This document shows, in pieces, positions 46,307 through 57,550 of a stretch of DNA of 64,000 nucleotides; position 1 is the first letter of the stretch; the number at the start of each line of letters is the position of its first letter. Source of the DNA: Arachnopeziza araneosa (taxonomy: Eukaryota; Ascomycota; Leotiomycetes; Helotiales; Arachnopezizaceae); contig QYAI01000107.1 of assembly GCA_003988855.1 (NCBI GenBank), positions 106,834-170,833 on the forward strand, written 5' to 3'. The position numbers were made by a program, and so were the translations under genes. The notes beneath the pieces are model-generated. The model worked only from the letters and a program-made list of their open reading frames with translations. It had not been told where the DNA came from and made no database searches.

Positions 46307-47169
46307 AGAGATTAGATGAGAGAAAGAGGCGTCGAACGTTGAGACACAGGGCAAAGAACTGTGAGATAGTGTGGACTTAGAGACGATGTTCTTCGCAGCT
46401 TACTAGGCATTTTTTTTCGAGTCATAACGTCTTATTATTGTTGCGAGGCAAAGTTAAATATTTAGACTCCTGCGTCTAATCAGCGGGTATGACATATACT
46501 TGACAATCTAGGAGTGTGAATCGGTAAGTGGGCATACTGTTTGCATCGCAATAAGAGAAGATTCCTGTTGCCATAAACTATCTTCGTTGTTTTCGTGCAG
46601 ATTGCAAATCAAATAGATTTCATGTTTATTATTCCATGCGCATACCTCATATCTCTATGAATGCCACCGATCCAAGTCAAGCTTAAAATCGATTTCTTTC
46701 ATTTAGAATTTGAGGTGTGAAAGTTAATGTACTAAGGATGGTCAGGTACTCCTACAAGTCTTTCTGCTTCTTGCTTCTCCTACGAAGAACATCAGTGGGC
46801 ACTGAAGAGCACCAACCTTGTCACACATCTCCGATACTGGAGCCTCTAGATTATCCTCTTCAAGTCTATAAGCTCAAGTTGTAATGAGCGTGTTCTATCA
46901 ATTCGGGCGATCTTTCGTGGCATATCCCACAAGTACCTTTGTCGATCGGTAAAGAATTGAGAATTAAACAGCGCATCAGTTCTTCTGGACACAATGGTGA
47001 ACAATTTAATCTGATTGAAATATAAATTGCAGCCAGACTGAAAATTCTTATCTTTATACCGTATTTATGGTCACAAATACGTTGTGGGCCATCTATTCAT
47101 CATCTGTAGCATGTAGTCGATGAAATTTATCAGGCTCAGTGATGGATTGGACGGTAGGGTAAACATATA
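46307..47169. other. AT-rich intergenic region
   Basis: Nothing recognisable. Lies between the 3' end of the MFS relic and the 3' end of the minus-strand gene at 47170. Confidence 0.5.
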
Positions 47170-48000
47170 TTACCTATTCCTACGTAACCTATTAAGGAAT
47201 GAGGCAGGGACGGTGCTGGTGTACGGACCACCGCGCATCTGCCGGATCCAGTGCTCCTTATCCTCTATCATCATGCGTCCCGGCCCATTTTTCACCATGA
47301 ACTCGGCCGGCAACGACCGAGGATAGCCAAGTGCAACAGTCTTAGCTTGCAAGATATCCTCACGCAAGCTCATAAGCCAGGGATGCACGACTAACACAAT
47401 CATTAGAACGGCCGCTAACTCTTATAAACCAGACTTACCGCTCACGTAGTCGTGCACCGTGACAAAGTGATTGCCTTCTGAAGGGTTGACCACCAACTTC
47501 GCTGCCTTTCTAAGCGGTCTGTCTTCTCCACAGCATCTTACAAGAAACTCCGTGTCCGAATCTGACTCCCAGCCGCCGTCCTCCTTCATCTCCGACGGGT
47601 ATGGCCGGTCCTCATCGCTTAGATCCCCATACGTGACATACTGGGCGTTGCCCGAAGTGTGCTCCCTATGCTGCTCCAGCCACACCTCCTCCCAACGGTC
47701 GAGGTCGTAGACAGAAACCTCAACAGATGAGATTTTTGGTTCAGTAAGGGGCAGCTGCGCGATCTCGTGCCACGTGCCGTTGCCGCTGCCCCCGGCGTCA
47801 GGTTGGAAGTATGGTTCGAGAGAGTCCGGACTGCGAGAGGTCTGCATGACCGAAATGGAGGTGGGAAAGACACCTTCAAGAGGCCAAAAGAGACGCTGGG
47901 CGACATCAGGAGAGTAGTTGACAGGCAGACCATTGCTCCGAAGCTCTCTGTAAGAGGGGTAGGGGGGTTCGTCCGGCAGGTTAGATTGCCATGTCGCCAT
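47170..48000 (-). CDS. Conserved-looking hypothetical protein (260 aa)
   Basis: Exon 1 is 48000-47439 and exon 2 is 47390-47170; the GTAAGT...GTTAG intron joins in phase to 260 residues. I chose the ATG at 48000 because MATWQSNLPDEPPYPSYREL looks like a natural N-terminus; one at 48087 would add 29 residues of poor composition. Features include many aromatic and acidic residues, an acidic patch (GDLSDEDRPYPSE), VNPSEGNHFVTVHDYVSVVH across the splice site and a basic C-terminus (NRLRRNR). The block HPWLMSLREDILQAK looks like a conserved segment. There is no signal peptide or membrane helix. I do not recognise a domain. It is an intact gene between decayed transporters. Confidence 0.7.
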
Positions 48001-48266
48001 TGTTATATGGACAATTGAGGTCGTGAGGCTAGTTGATTCACCGATGTGGGCGCCTGGGCTTAGGGGTAAATCTCTGGAGCGCAACAAAAGATTGGAAATG
48101 GAGGTACTTAGCTAGGTGGAGGTTTTATTCCCTCTGCACTGGGTTCATTCGCTTGGCTGAGGAATCACGTGCGCAGGTGCTGGCTGATCACGTGCAGCCG
48201 TGGCAGCAATACCGCTCTGGACGTAGGGTGGGAACGAGTAACTGAGGAGCAGATATATCAGAGAAT

Positions 48267-49965
48267 TTGCTAGGCAGCGAAAATAAAAATGATACTCTAA
48301 TCTCTGTGAATGAAGATGGCGAAGGAAGTGTGGCTTTGAGAAATTTGCAATGGAAGCAAAATATGAGACGTTTGATGGCCTCTTTCTCACTTTCGGGTCT
48401 TTTTGTACGTCATTTGGCCCTGTGTACACACTTACTGGAAGAGGCTAACTGTGTAGACTTTCGTGTCAGATTTTATCCCTATGCTAGAAAGACTTCCCAT
48501 CTTTGGCTTGACAGCAGCCCGAAAGTGGTTGTGGGCTCTCAGCCTCTCGCCTGCGTTTATTAGTTATGGGATGATTATGGACACAGCCACTGTATGTCAC
48601 ATGGTTTTTGGGTCCATCTTGGATTGGGGCGTGTTGTCTCCAATCGCAAAGAACCGAGGCTGGGCGCCTGGCGATGTTGGTGATTGGGAGTCAGGCAGTC
48701 GAGGATGGACGATCTGGGTCAGTTTGAGCCTCATACTTGGAGACTCTCTCGTTGGAATCTGTTGGCTCATCATCCAGCCGCTTTTTGGGATCATTAGACA
48801 GTATTCGGACTCGAATTACTTCGGATTTTTTAATCCTTTCCACACCTTCAACTATACCACTGTCTCAGGTTCGGAAACTGGGCTCTCTCGGACGACTTCT
48901 TATCATCGCGGAACTGACCTCGAAGAGTCTGATGATGAGCAAGAAATATTCGACGTACCCGAATATCGTAGATTGGAAGATATGACAAGCCTAAACACTC
49001 CCTCGGAACGGTTTATATCAAAGCCAGCTATCTTTTGCTGGCTTCTTGGTTCTCTTGTCCTCTCTATGACTTCTACCTAGCTCGTGTATGAAAGCATGGT
49101 TCCGTCTTACGCAGTGCTGTTAGCGGTTCTTTTGGTTTTCCCGTTAAGTATTGTGTCCCTGCGTGCCCTTGGAGAAGCAGATATTGCCCCGGTTGGAGGT
49201 ATCAGTACGTGTCTCACTGACCTTTCATTCCGTTCGAACTTGGATTAATGATGCTAATTGTTAAAATGTAGGTAAACTATGTCAATTCCTGTTTTTTGGG
49301 TCATTCCACGGTCCAATCCTAGCGCCATGCTCGCTAGTATGGCTATCACTGGTGTGGTGGAAGGAGGCACCTGCCAGTCAGCCGATCTGATGCCTGACTT
49401 TAAGACCGGTAAATTGGTTGAGGTATCGCCCCAAGCTCAGTTTTTCTACCAGATTATGGGATCCATCATTGGCGTATTTGTGAGTGGTATAGCCTACAAG
49501 GTTTTCACCTCAATCTACACTATCCAGGATGGGGAATTGCAGACGCCATTGGCACATTTATGGACTGTGACTGCGAGGCTCGCCTATGGCCAAGGACTGC
49601 CAGATCATTCGACCAAGTTCGCCTTGAATGCTGCGATTATCTCGGGCGCTTTTGCTGTGGTGCGACTCTTGACAGGCAAATGGTGGCGAAATTTTATCCC
49701 AGGCGGTGTTGCGATGGCTATTGGTCTGTTTTCCATATTTGATGGTGGCATAGCAGATTCAGCTAACTTTCTAGGCATGTACCTTCTTCCATCCGTAGCT
49801 CTTGCTCAAGCGATTGCTGGTGCTGTGAAGTACTACTCGTACAAGCGCCTACAGGCAGAGGAGTTTTCGATTATTTCTGTCGCCAGTGGCCTAATCTTAG
49901 GAGAAGGGGTGTTTAGTATCTTGGCAATGGTTATGTACAGCTTGGGTGCCCCACATCTCGAGTGA
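48267..49965 (+). pseudogene. OPT oligopeptide transporter pseudogene
   Basis: Remnant of an oligopeptide-transporter (OPT/YSL-like) membrane protein. It starts within the protein: VALRNLQWKQNMRRLMASFS, with no ATG in a natural position, so the first several helices are gone. An intron at about 48405-48456 (GTACGT...TGTAG) joins SGLF to TFVSDFIPMLERLPIFG. The frame then reaches TAG at 49078-49080 and continues in the same frame as LVYESMVPSYAVLLAVLLVF to GEADIAPVGGIS. After the next intron the sequence KLCQFLFF shifts frame at a run of six T (near 49290); one extra T would connect it to WVIPRSNPSAMLASMAITG. The rest, with GTCQSADLMPDFKTGKLVEV and several helices, is open to 49965. There are three independent defects: truncation, nonsense and frameshift. 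Expected substrates by family are oligopeptides or metal chelates. Confidence 0.75.
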
Positions 49966-50619
49966 AGTAGATCGCCGAGTACAACTGGTCTCGGAACGAA
50001 AGTTTGGCTAGACCCATGGAGGAAACTAGAGATGATGATAAATTACTGTTTTAGTTGTGCCATTTCTCTAAAAAAAATCTTCTCTGAAACATCTTTAGAC
50101 AGTATGAGGCCTGCGAGAGAATAGCGCCCGGGCTAGCTGCCCTTTTCATGTCGCCTATCTTCTCTCTCATATCAAGGTAGATTCGCCCCTATGACTGACG
50201 CGCAACCTCATCTCTACCTTGCGATCTCTCTGTCTTCCCGAATCAACAACGATAGTATTGGTGCCATTGCTACATTTCCTTACCCTCTTCGTTTTTCTCC
50301 CACGCCAGCACCACGTTGGTTCCGAATTCTCATCCGGCCCAAGTCGACCTGATCTACCAGCTTCATGAGGCAAACACCGTTGGAGACGGCTCAGAGTGCG
50401 TGAAGGAAGTCGCTATGTGACTAAGTGCTGTAGACTGATTCTGAGATAGGATTTCGTGATACTAGGAGTTTGAAACCCGCACACGCTTGAACAGCGAAAT
50501 AAAACTTGTGCATAGCTCTAGCTGCTTGTTTCAGCAACCGCTCGCAGCACGCGTAATTATCTACTACTTCATCTACGAGCTTGAACTGAGCAAGCTTTTG
50601 CTTTAGAACCAGATGTTGA
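49966..50619. other. Intergenic region
   Basis: No credible gene; short frames only. Confidence 0.45.
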
Positions 50620-51770
50620 GCCAAGCATCAGCTCTTTTGAATGCGCTCCTCAAAATAGAGGCGATGCTGAGGTAAAGAGAAAAACCATTCATCTCCTTGT
50701 AGCAGGTGTTACTGACCAAATATTCAGATGCAGCAACGCCAACTCTCTTCATTGGTCACAGTCTGGGTGGTATCTTACTCAACAATGGTGGGGTTTCTAC
50801 TAGTTGTCTATGTAGAAATCAATCAAACTTAGCTGACATCGAGGAGGCACTCTGGGCCGCCAACCAATCACAGAATGTGATCAATGACGCAATAGCAGGA
50901 ATATCTGAATAATAGTGACATCGCTTATCTTCCTGAGACTTGTCGATTTTTCACACTGTTGAACTCTCAGATTCCGATATTGTCTATCCATGAGAGAAAG
51001 GACACAAAACTCCGCGATACTTTGCAAAAGTAATCAGAAGTGAGAAGCGGAAGTGATCAAAGATATCGGTTTCCAGGCTCGTTTCTCTACATCTAGGAGA
51101 GAAAAGAACAATTAATTCTGCTAGTTGGTTGACAAATCTCACACCACTAAAAGAGTAAACAACAGGAAACTCTTCGAAGCCAAACATATCGATCTAGATC
51201 ATGGCACAGTAGTGTTAGAGAGCGCTCTATATCATCGTGTTGTCGATTTTTAAAACAGCTACAGAAGATGCTACTCATGTTGTAGCAACAGTCTTTGCGA
51301 ATATGAAAAAATTGGCGATATGCCTACACTAGCTAACCTTCCCTTCCTCTGCAATCACCGGCTGCACCCCGGGTAAACAAACGCGACACGTAGGTACAAG
51401 ATATGATTAAATAAGCCAGTTTTGGACATGAACCGAGCCACGTAGGTTTAATCACTTTCTCTTCTTTCTCGACTGGAGGTTTGAGTGACACTGGATCACG
51501 GGGTATGTAAACGGGACCCCCCTTCCTTCCGGAACGGGATCAGAGGGTATTAAATAATTAGCTTCGGCGCCCTGCTGAGATGTCTGGTAAGTGCACCCCT
51601 CCTGTCCCCCTTCTCCCTGAATTAAAATTTTTTTTTTTTTTCCGTCTCGATTTATTCAATGTGTGGTTTTTTTTTAAAAGTACAGACCCTAGGTGGTCTT
51701 CCGCTTGCGATTGCTCAGATGGGAGCAATCATTCGTCGCCGTCATCTCTCTCCTAAGAACTTCGAATTGA
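50620..51770 (+). pseudogene. Relic of an NLR with N-terminal alpha/beta-hydrolase
   Basis: Scattered fragments in the order expected for a lipase-type fungal NLR. Around 50706-50790 a frame opened by a GTAAAG...AGCAG intron reads TPTLFIGHSLGGILLNN, the serine-hydrolase elbow (GHSLGG). It is followed by EALWAANQSQNVINDAIAGI, where intact proteins have a similar stretch before the GTPHRG motif; here the frame ends in stop codons. Sequence around 50930-51000 (FFTLLNSQIPILSIHERKDT) resembles the next hydrolase segment. After about 500 bp of unreadable DNA and two T-runs, LGGLPLAIAQMGAIIRRRHL at about 51690-51750 is a clear GLPL motif of an NB-ARC domain. P-loop and kinase-2 segments were not found. 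The linkage of these pieces into one former gene is inference. Confidence 0.4.
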
Positions 51771-51978
51771 ATAACTACCCTAAGTACGTCATCCCGTGCC
51801 AGAGTCATAACATCGGCTTCCGGTACTCAAAGGGCAGGCACGGTTCCCAAAAGTGAATTCGCTACCTATAAATTCTTTTGTGCCCCTTCACCTTCCCGAC
51901 AAAAACCATCCCCCAGAAAAGGCTACGACCACGACTTCATTCTTGCGTTTTCAACAACATCTTTTCCTGCTATTCATA

Positions 51979-53455
51979 ATGTCACGCAGGCAAGAGAATT
52001 CAAGTTCCTCTAATGACGCATCGGTTGTAACTAACGCTACTGCTATGAAGCCTGCTGAATCTCCTTCGTATTACGCTGGTCTTCGTGGACTACCAAAGTT
52101 ATTAGCAAGAAGTAGCGACAATCCGTTTACCAAGCAGTGGAATGGGACATGGTCGATGAGCAAACGTTTATCAAACGTAGGGGCCCATAAGATTGTAGAA
52201 ATTTTCGATAATGGACCTCGCCAAGATATTCGCAATATTCTTTATGGTCATCAAATACCATGGCGCTCTGTGAACGTCATCCGGATTGGATACGCCGACA
52301 CGGCTGTTCAAGATCCAGTCGTCCTGCTGGTTATTGTCGCAGAAGGAACGAATCTAGTCCAAGCTCAAAACGCCGCCAGGGACGTCGCAGCCACTGGATC
52401 ATTAGGTCTCTATGTGGAAGTCAAGCTTAAAGGCACTACACATTGGCAAACATGTGGTTTAAGTAACCATCGTGTAGTATTTCCAATAGGTACCCAGCCT
52501 CCAAGTAGGTTTTGCGACTGATGATTTTAATCTATTGCTAATGATACTCAGATGGACCAGGCCAGTCGTTTCATAGAGAGAATGGGGTCCGTGTATTTGT
52601 CGACAATCCTTCTCCTAAAGATCACCAGAGCTTGGTAGACAATTTCAAAGACAGTAAAGCGATGTATCAGGACAAGATTGAAAAGGTTCACACCCGGGCG
52701 CGTCTTGCAGAAGATGGGTTGGAGAAAGAGTTAAATGACCGGGAATTGTCCCTCTTACAGAAGCACGAAGGTCAGGTTGCCAAGCTTTCTGAAGAGGCGA
52801 AAGCTGTTGAACGCTTTAATCGAGGCTTAGGAGAAGTAATAGCTACGTCCGGGGTTCGGACAACTAGTGTCACTGAGCCTATTCTTGACTGGGCTTTGTT
52901 TGAGCTAGATCAAACTAGAGTCTCAGGAACTGTTGTAAACTCGGTATTCCCCCTCTTCCCTTAAGTTTCCGAGCCTCTACTTAGGTCCCACCTTTTACTT
53001 TTAGTCCGAGGGACATCTCTGTAATAAACTCAAAGCTAGGTGTAGTTGATTGGTTCGATCCGATTTCATTCCAGCTCGATGTCACCCAAACAATTCCGTT
53101 ACATGATATCAAGTCTCCTTCTGTCCTAGATACCGACGGCTTTCCTTCGTACCGAATATTAAAGTTTGGAAGAACAACTGGGTGGACAGTTGGATTCTCA
53201 AACGAGATTCAATCCGATTGTCAACGCGATGGTATTATCTCAACGGAATGGTGCATCCTAGATAAGGGCGCAATACGAGGTCAAGTGTTTAGCGATCATG
53301 GAGATTCGGGGTCATTTGTGTTTGACTTTAAGAGACGTCTTGGAGGGATGTTGCATGCTGGGGATAAAAACCGGCCAGAACCAGTGACCTTTGTGTCGCA
53401 TGTTGACTACCTCTTCAGAAGCATTAGAGAGGAGTTCGACATGAGGTTGAAGTAA
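51979..53455 (+). CDS. Trypsin-like (S1-fold) serine peptidase, fungal family
   Basis: Three exons, 51979-52504, 52552-52934 and 52985-53455, with canonical introns, join in phase to 459 residues. A putative chymotrypsin-type triad is visible: His164 in CGLSNHRVVFP, Asp288 in ILDWALFELDQ and Ser411 in FSDHGDSGSFVFDF. ILKFGRTTGWTVG precedes the Ser block, as in this fungal family. An insert of charged heptad-like sequence (about 205-265, DKIEKVHTRARLAEDGLEKE and following) lies between His and Asp and probably forms a coiled coil. The N-terminal third (GLRGLPKLLARSSDNPF, WRSVNVIRIGYADT) is the domain that usually precedes the peptidase. No signal peptide is present, so it is intracellular. The start at 51979 is the first ATG of the frame. 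It begins about 210 bp after an NLR relic in the same orientation. Substrate unknown. Confidence 0.8.
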
Positions 53456-54354
53456 AAAGTAGTTGGATTGCGCTCAGATCACGTTGAGTGACATTGTACG
53501 GCATTAGATACATTTCAGTCTTATTGTTCTTCATAATTCAAATAAAATCGGATGCTCCGAGTAGCTTCAATACATAATTAGAATAGTTTGGAAACTGTAG
53601 CTAAGTCACATAGGAGGCCAAAATAGGTTTTATATTTTGGTGATAAACAATGTGGCTAACCTGCAGTCGCCCGCCGCGTTCTGCGACAACGGTGTGACGA
53701 ATCCATGATGGTTGAAGTCATAGGATATCAACCATCGACCGAGCAAAATATTGTTGTACCGGAGCATATCATTATGCGAGCTTTTCATATTTTCGCTCAG
53801 GTTCAGGGCTATCATAACGTTCCAAATCGCCGTGCCCGCTATTTCAAGGGAAGAGATGCCATTCATGTCGCCTCGGTGGACATGACGAAATACAGCATTC
53901 AAGGTGAGCAAAATTTACAACGGGCGCAAATCGCTTAAAACTAGTGTTGCCTAGGCGATCTGTGCCCATCATGAATTTCGCTTGCCTCGATTAGTCAAAC
54001 GATTCGGAGCGGCGCCAATCCTGCCCCGTGATATTTATAATCAGCAGGAGCGGCGGCCGCGTAGATGAAATAATTCCGGTTTCCAAGCCTTTTATAAAGT
54101 GACGATTTATAACAGCATCTATTCGGCACAACGTGCAGCGCAGAACTGCACCGGAAAGTAGCTGATCACGTATATCAGCGAGGTTAGGAGATCGCCCATG
54201 GTTCGTCATGATGGAGGAAGATTTGTCCGCAGGCATTTCTCGCCGCGCTCAACAGCCCTTAAAAGCATCGATCTCTGCAATGTTTTGAAGGGCATACTTG
54301 CTCTCTGATAAGTATTTCCTCAGCTTCCGTACGACTCCAACAAAATAACCAAAG
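53456..54354. other. Intergenic region upstream of the SDR gene
   Basis: No gene assigned. Opposed open frames at 53630-53938 overlap each other and show no motif. Composition is AT-rich (53521-53580: 17 G/C of 60 by hand count), in sharp contrast to the SDR gene. Confidence 0.45.
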
Positions 54355-55098
54355 ATGCAAAACATGACTAGACTGAATGGAAAGACGGCCGTGGTCACCG
54401 GCGGAGCTACTGGCATCGGCCTCGCAGCGGCTAAGCGCTTCATCGAAGAGGGAGCCTTTGTCTTCATCTTCGGCCGTCGACAGGAAGCGCTCGACGCGGC
54501 TCTAGCCGACCTTGGGCCCAATGCCCGCGCGGTGAAGGGCTCCGTCTCCGACCTGGCCGACCTCGACCGACTCTACGCGGCGGTGAAGGCGGAGCGCGGA
54601 ACGGTTGACATTGTCTTGGCCAATGCCGGGACGGGAAGCCAGCTTCCGCTCGGCAAGATCACCGTCGAGCACTGTGACGAAATCCTCAACAGCAATGTGA
54701 AAGGTTCGATCTTCACTGTCCAGAAAGCTCTACCTCTGATGGGACAGGGTGGTTCCATCATATTGACAGGATCGAGCGCGGGTACAACGGGAGCTCCAGC
54801 ATTCAGTCTCTACTCTGCGAGCAAGGCGGCCATAAGAAACCTCGCGCGGACCTGGGCGGAGGACCTGAAGGGCACCGGCATCCGGGTCAACGTGCTGTCA
54901 CCAGGACCCACGGCGACCGAACTCGCCAAGGAAGCACTCGGTGAGGAGGGCATGAAGGCCTTCGCCGCACTCAATCCGCTCCAGAGAATGGCTGATCCGG
55001 CGGAAATTGGGGCGGTGGCGGCCTTTCTCGCGTCGTCGGACAGCAGCTTCATGACCGCCAGCGAGGTTGCCGTCGATGGTGGCCTTGCCCAAATCTGA
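54355..55098 (+). CDS. Short-chain dehydrogenase/reductase of bacterial type
   Basis: NAD(P)-dependent oxidoreductase of the classical SDR family, 247 residues, intronless. TGGATGIG (residues about 15-22) is the TGxxxGxG cofactor motif, and the Arg after the second strand (FGRRQEA) favours NADPH. LANAG is the NNAG-like motif. The catalytic Ser lies in ILTGSSAG, and YSASK carries Tyr and Lys. RVNVLSPGPTATE and the C-terminal SEVAVDGGLAQI complete the fold. The gene is much richer in G+C than its flanks (43 of 60 at 54481-54540), with bacterial-looking codon use (many GCG, CTC, GAC). The protein resembles alphaproteobacterial 3-oxoacyl-ACP-reductase-like SDRs in almost every block. Horizontal acquisition is the simplest explanation. 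The second ATG (MTRLNGKTAVV, at 54364) may be the ancestral start. Substrate is unknown. Confidence 0.9.
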   Translation: MQNMTRLNGKTAVVTGGATGIGLAAAKRFIEEGAFVFIFGRRQEALDAALADLGPNARAVKGSVSDLADLDRLYAAVKAERGTVDIVLANAGTGSQLPLGKITVEHCDEILNSNVKGSIFTVQKALPLMGQGGSIILTGSSAGTTGAPAFSLYSASKAAIRNLARTWAEDLKGTGIRVNVLSPGPTATELAKEALGEEGMKAFAALNPLQRMADPAEIGAVAAFLASSDSSFMTASEVAVDGGLAQI

Positions 55099-55553
55099 AG
55101 AGATAATGCAGTTGATCAATGAGCATGCTGCGGTTCAAGGTTGGGTTGGGCGGGAGGTGATGTGGTAGCATGAGCGAGGTTGTGACAGATACGCAAGACG
55201 AAGGTGGTGAGAGGACTTTATGAATTATTGCAAGAGTAGTATATGACTAAGGATGTAATCTGTACTCGTTTAGCGTATGCAATAATCAAGAAGCAAATTG
55301 TGGACAAAAATGATCAACATTGAACGCCTGAGTCAGGAAATTGTTTCAGGAAATTATTTCATGGCGGAAATGTGAGTGACGAAAATGACGCGAGACCTTG
55401 AGACAGAACTAAATGGAATGTTGGTAAAAGTAAATTAGTATCTTTGGACATTTTGTATTAGCGACTCTGACCTGGTTGCTCAGTTTTCCGTAGTGTTCCG
55501 ACAGCCTCAAGCAACATCATACAGGATCTCTATCAACTTGAAATACCCAAGAG
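55099..55553. other. Convergent intergenic region
   Basis: Spacer between the SDR 3' end and the 3' end of the HAD gene. Nothing recognisable. Confidence 0.5.
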
Positions 55554-57160
55554 CTATGAAACTTCCTGCCCAAGTGCTAGGGAAGCCGCAAGCGGTACGG
55601 TACCCAAGCCTGGTTTCTGAATTGCGTTCTGCGGATGTGATTCAAGATGTTCTACCTCTAAAGCCAACTTGACCGCTTCGAGTACATCATCCACAATTGC
55701 ACTTGGCTTGTATTTGGGCACAGTATTTTCCCTATAGACCCCAGTCTTGACGAGAAGGCTTCTCCATTTAGCCGCACTTGGACTTTTGAAGTCATTTGCG
55801 CCACGAATATCGCTCTCTGGATTATCGCCCACCATGTAAACTGTTTTTAATTTACCAACATCTTTTTCAGTCCCGCCTAACAACTGGGTGCGATACCTAT
55901 TCAGCACACGTTCGGCGTATTTATAGGTTTCCGCATGCGGCTTGCCAATCACCGTTCTTTGCAGATCAGCACCATTTGTCGCGGCACTCCATACACCTTG
56001 TAGCGCCGCTTGGAAACCGCCTTGTCCAAGGCGCGGTAAATGATAGCTCGCGGCCCAAAATAGGTCCGGATTCGAAAAATACAGAGCTGGTTGACCGTCT
56101 TGTTGCCAGCCATTATTCGGGAGAGATGTATCGTCATTCTTCTCCGAGTATGTTCCAAGAACTCCTTCCTTTGAAAGTAAAAGATCCATTATAATTTGCG
56201 TATCCAAAGCCCAGTCTCTTGGATCATTGAAGACAAAGATGGCGTCTATTTTGAGTGCTTTTTTGGGACCATTCAAGTGTGGAAGAGGCCGGAATGAGGA
56301 TTGATAGTAATCAGTGAATATTTGATTGAATGGCCAGATGTCTGGTTGAGCCATGAGAATATCTGCTGGCGTTACCACATTTTTAAAACCGTATCTCAAT
56401 TATATGTCAGCATATATTTACACAAAGGGAGATGGGACATACAACTCTGCTACTTCTCGAACCTTGTCTCCTTTCCCACCAGTCACCAAAATGGTTTTAT
56501 CTTTCAGCGCAGCAATTGAGTCAATCCCTTCAACATATTGCTTGAATGGTGTATGCGACTGGACAAAATTCTCTTCGGAAAGGGCAATTCCCAGCTTTTT
56601 GCTTAATTCAGCAACTCTGGCGCTCTCGTGCTTTCCGCCACCATTCGTTAAGAGTATGAAGGGTATTCTATGATCGTCGAGGATTTTGAGAGCTTCTGAA
56701 GCTCCTGGTAGAGGTTCCGAAGAGCGAAGCAGGACACCGTCGATGCTAAGCCAGTTAACCAGGTGGTCTCTTACATTGTAAGACAACGTACGTACTCGAA
56801 TGCAAAGGCGAAGTTAGGAACGCCCACGACGTCAGCTATAGCAGTACTGTATTCACGGCCTATAGAATTGGTGAATGTGCGAAATCCAGAGGGATTGGAG
56901 CTCTGCCGGCCTGGTATATAGAGACATGGTTGAGGGGTCTGGTCAGCTCTGGCGGGGTTCTGTAATGGACGGTTGCGACTCTGTGCAAGATGGGTCGCGT
57001 GAAATTCTCGTGCTGCTGGCCTTGATCGAGCCAAAGCAGTCTGCAGAGGAGGTATCCTTATTCGCATGGTGGATTGTTTCGTCCAAGAATAAAAGTGGAT
57101 GACGGCATCTCGACGTTGTGGTGTTCTAGGAATAATGCTTAGTAAGCCCCATGACTTCAT
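55554..57160 (-). CDS. HAD-superfamily hydrolase, CECR5/YKR070W-like, mitochondrial
   Basis: Exons 57160-56796, 56745-56443 and 56394-55554 join in phase to 502 residues. The first splice site restores HAD motif I: FAFDIDGVLLRSS, whose two Asp act in phosphoryl transfer and Mg binding. FILLTNGGGKHES is motif II and YMVGDNPESDIRGAND is motif IV; IGKPHAETY carries the Lys of motif III. The IIA-type cap lies between motifs II and III (DAIFVFNDPRDWALD). The first 100 residues are Arg/Ser/Pro-rich with almost no acidic residues, fitting a mitochondrial presequence; Met32 (MRIRIPPLQ) is an alternative start. Relatives in yeast and animals are mitochondrial phosphatases with ill-defined substrates. 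The gene is divergently transcribed from the nitrilase, with 390 bp between starts. Confidence 0.88.
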
Positions 57161-57550
57161 GGAAACTTCTCTCCCCAGCTAAGCTACAAACTCATTCCCC
57201 ACGACTGATACCAAACGGCGAGACCACGCGAAGCTATAATTGCGAGTGACTCAGGATTTAATTTCTCTGTACTGAATTACAGGGCCCCTGTTCTCCTTCT
57301 CTCCTTCTCTCCTTTTCTCTTTCTAGGCATCGAGCTCTTATATCAACCCTGTGCTGCGCGAAGATGAAAGACTACATCATTTGAATGGATTGCTCCTGAT
57401 TAAAACGATCACATTAACCTTGCTATGTTGGATTAATGTGCTATCCTTCTATCTTTCAGTGCAACCTCCTGTATCAGTCACGTGACTTTCCATTGTCTCT
57501 ATCAACGGTTCATTTTCTGATGGTACAATTAGCTATAAAAGTTTCTCGCC
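57161..57550. promoter_or_regulatory. Divergent promoter region of the HAD and nitrilase genes
   Basis: The 390-bp interval contains a CT-rich tract (repeated CTCCTTCT at about 57292-57325) and a CACGTG hexamer within GTCACGTGAC at 57477-57486, about 67 bp before the nitrilase ATG. Regulatory meaning is inference. Confidence 0.45.

Noticed and set aside
53630..53938. Overlapping opposed frames before the SDR gene
   Set aside because: Neither shows a motif, splice structure or convincing composition, and they occupy the same DNA on opposite strands.
57292..57325. CT-rich tandem tract as a possible repeat element
   Set aside because: Pyrimidine tracts are ordinary in fungal promoters; noted as part of the divergent promoter only.
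153..57484. About a dozen CACGTG (E-box) hexamers, including a pair at 29744/29759 and several near gene starts
   Set aside because: A 64-kb window is expected to contain about 15 copies of a given hexamer by chance, so there is no enrichment. The sites near starts may matter individually but give no evidence of a common regulon.
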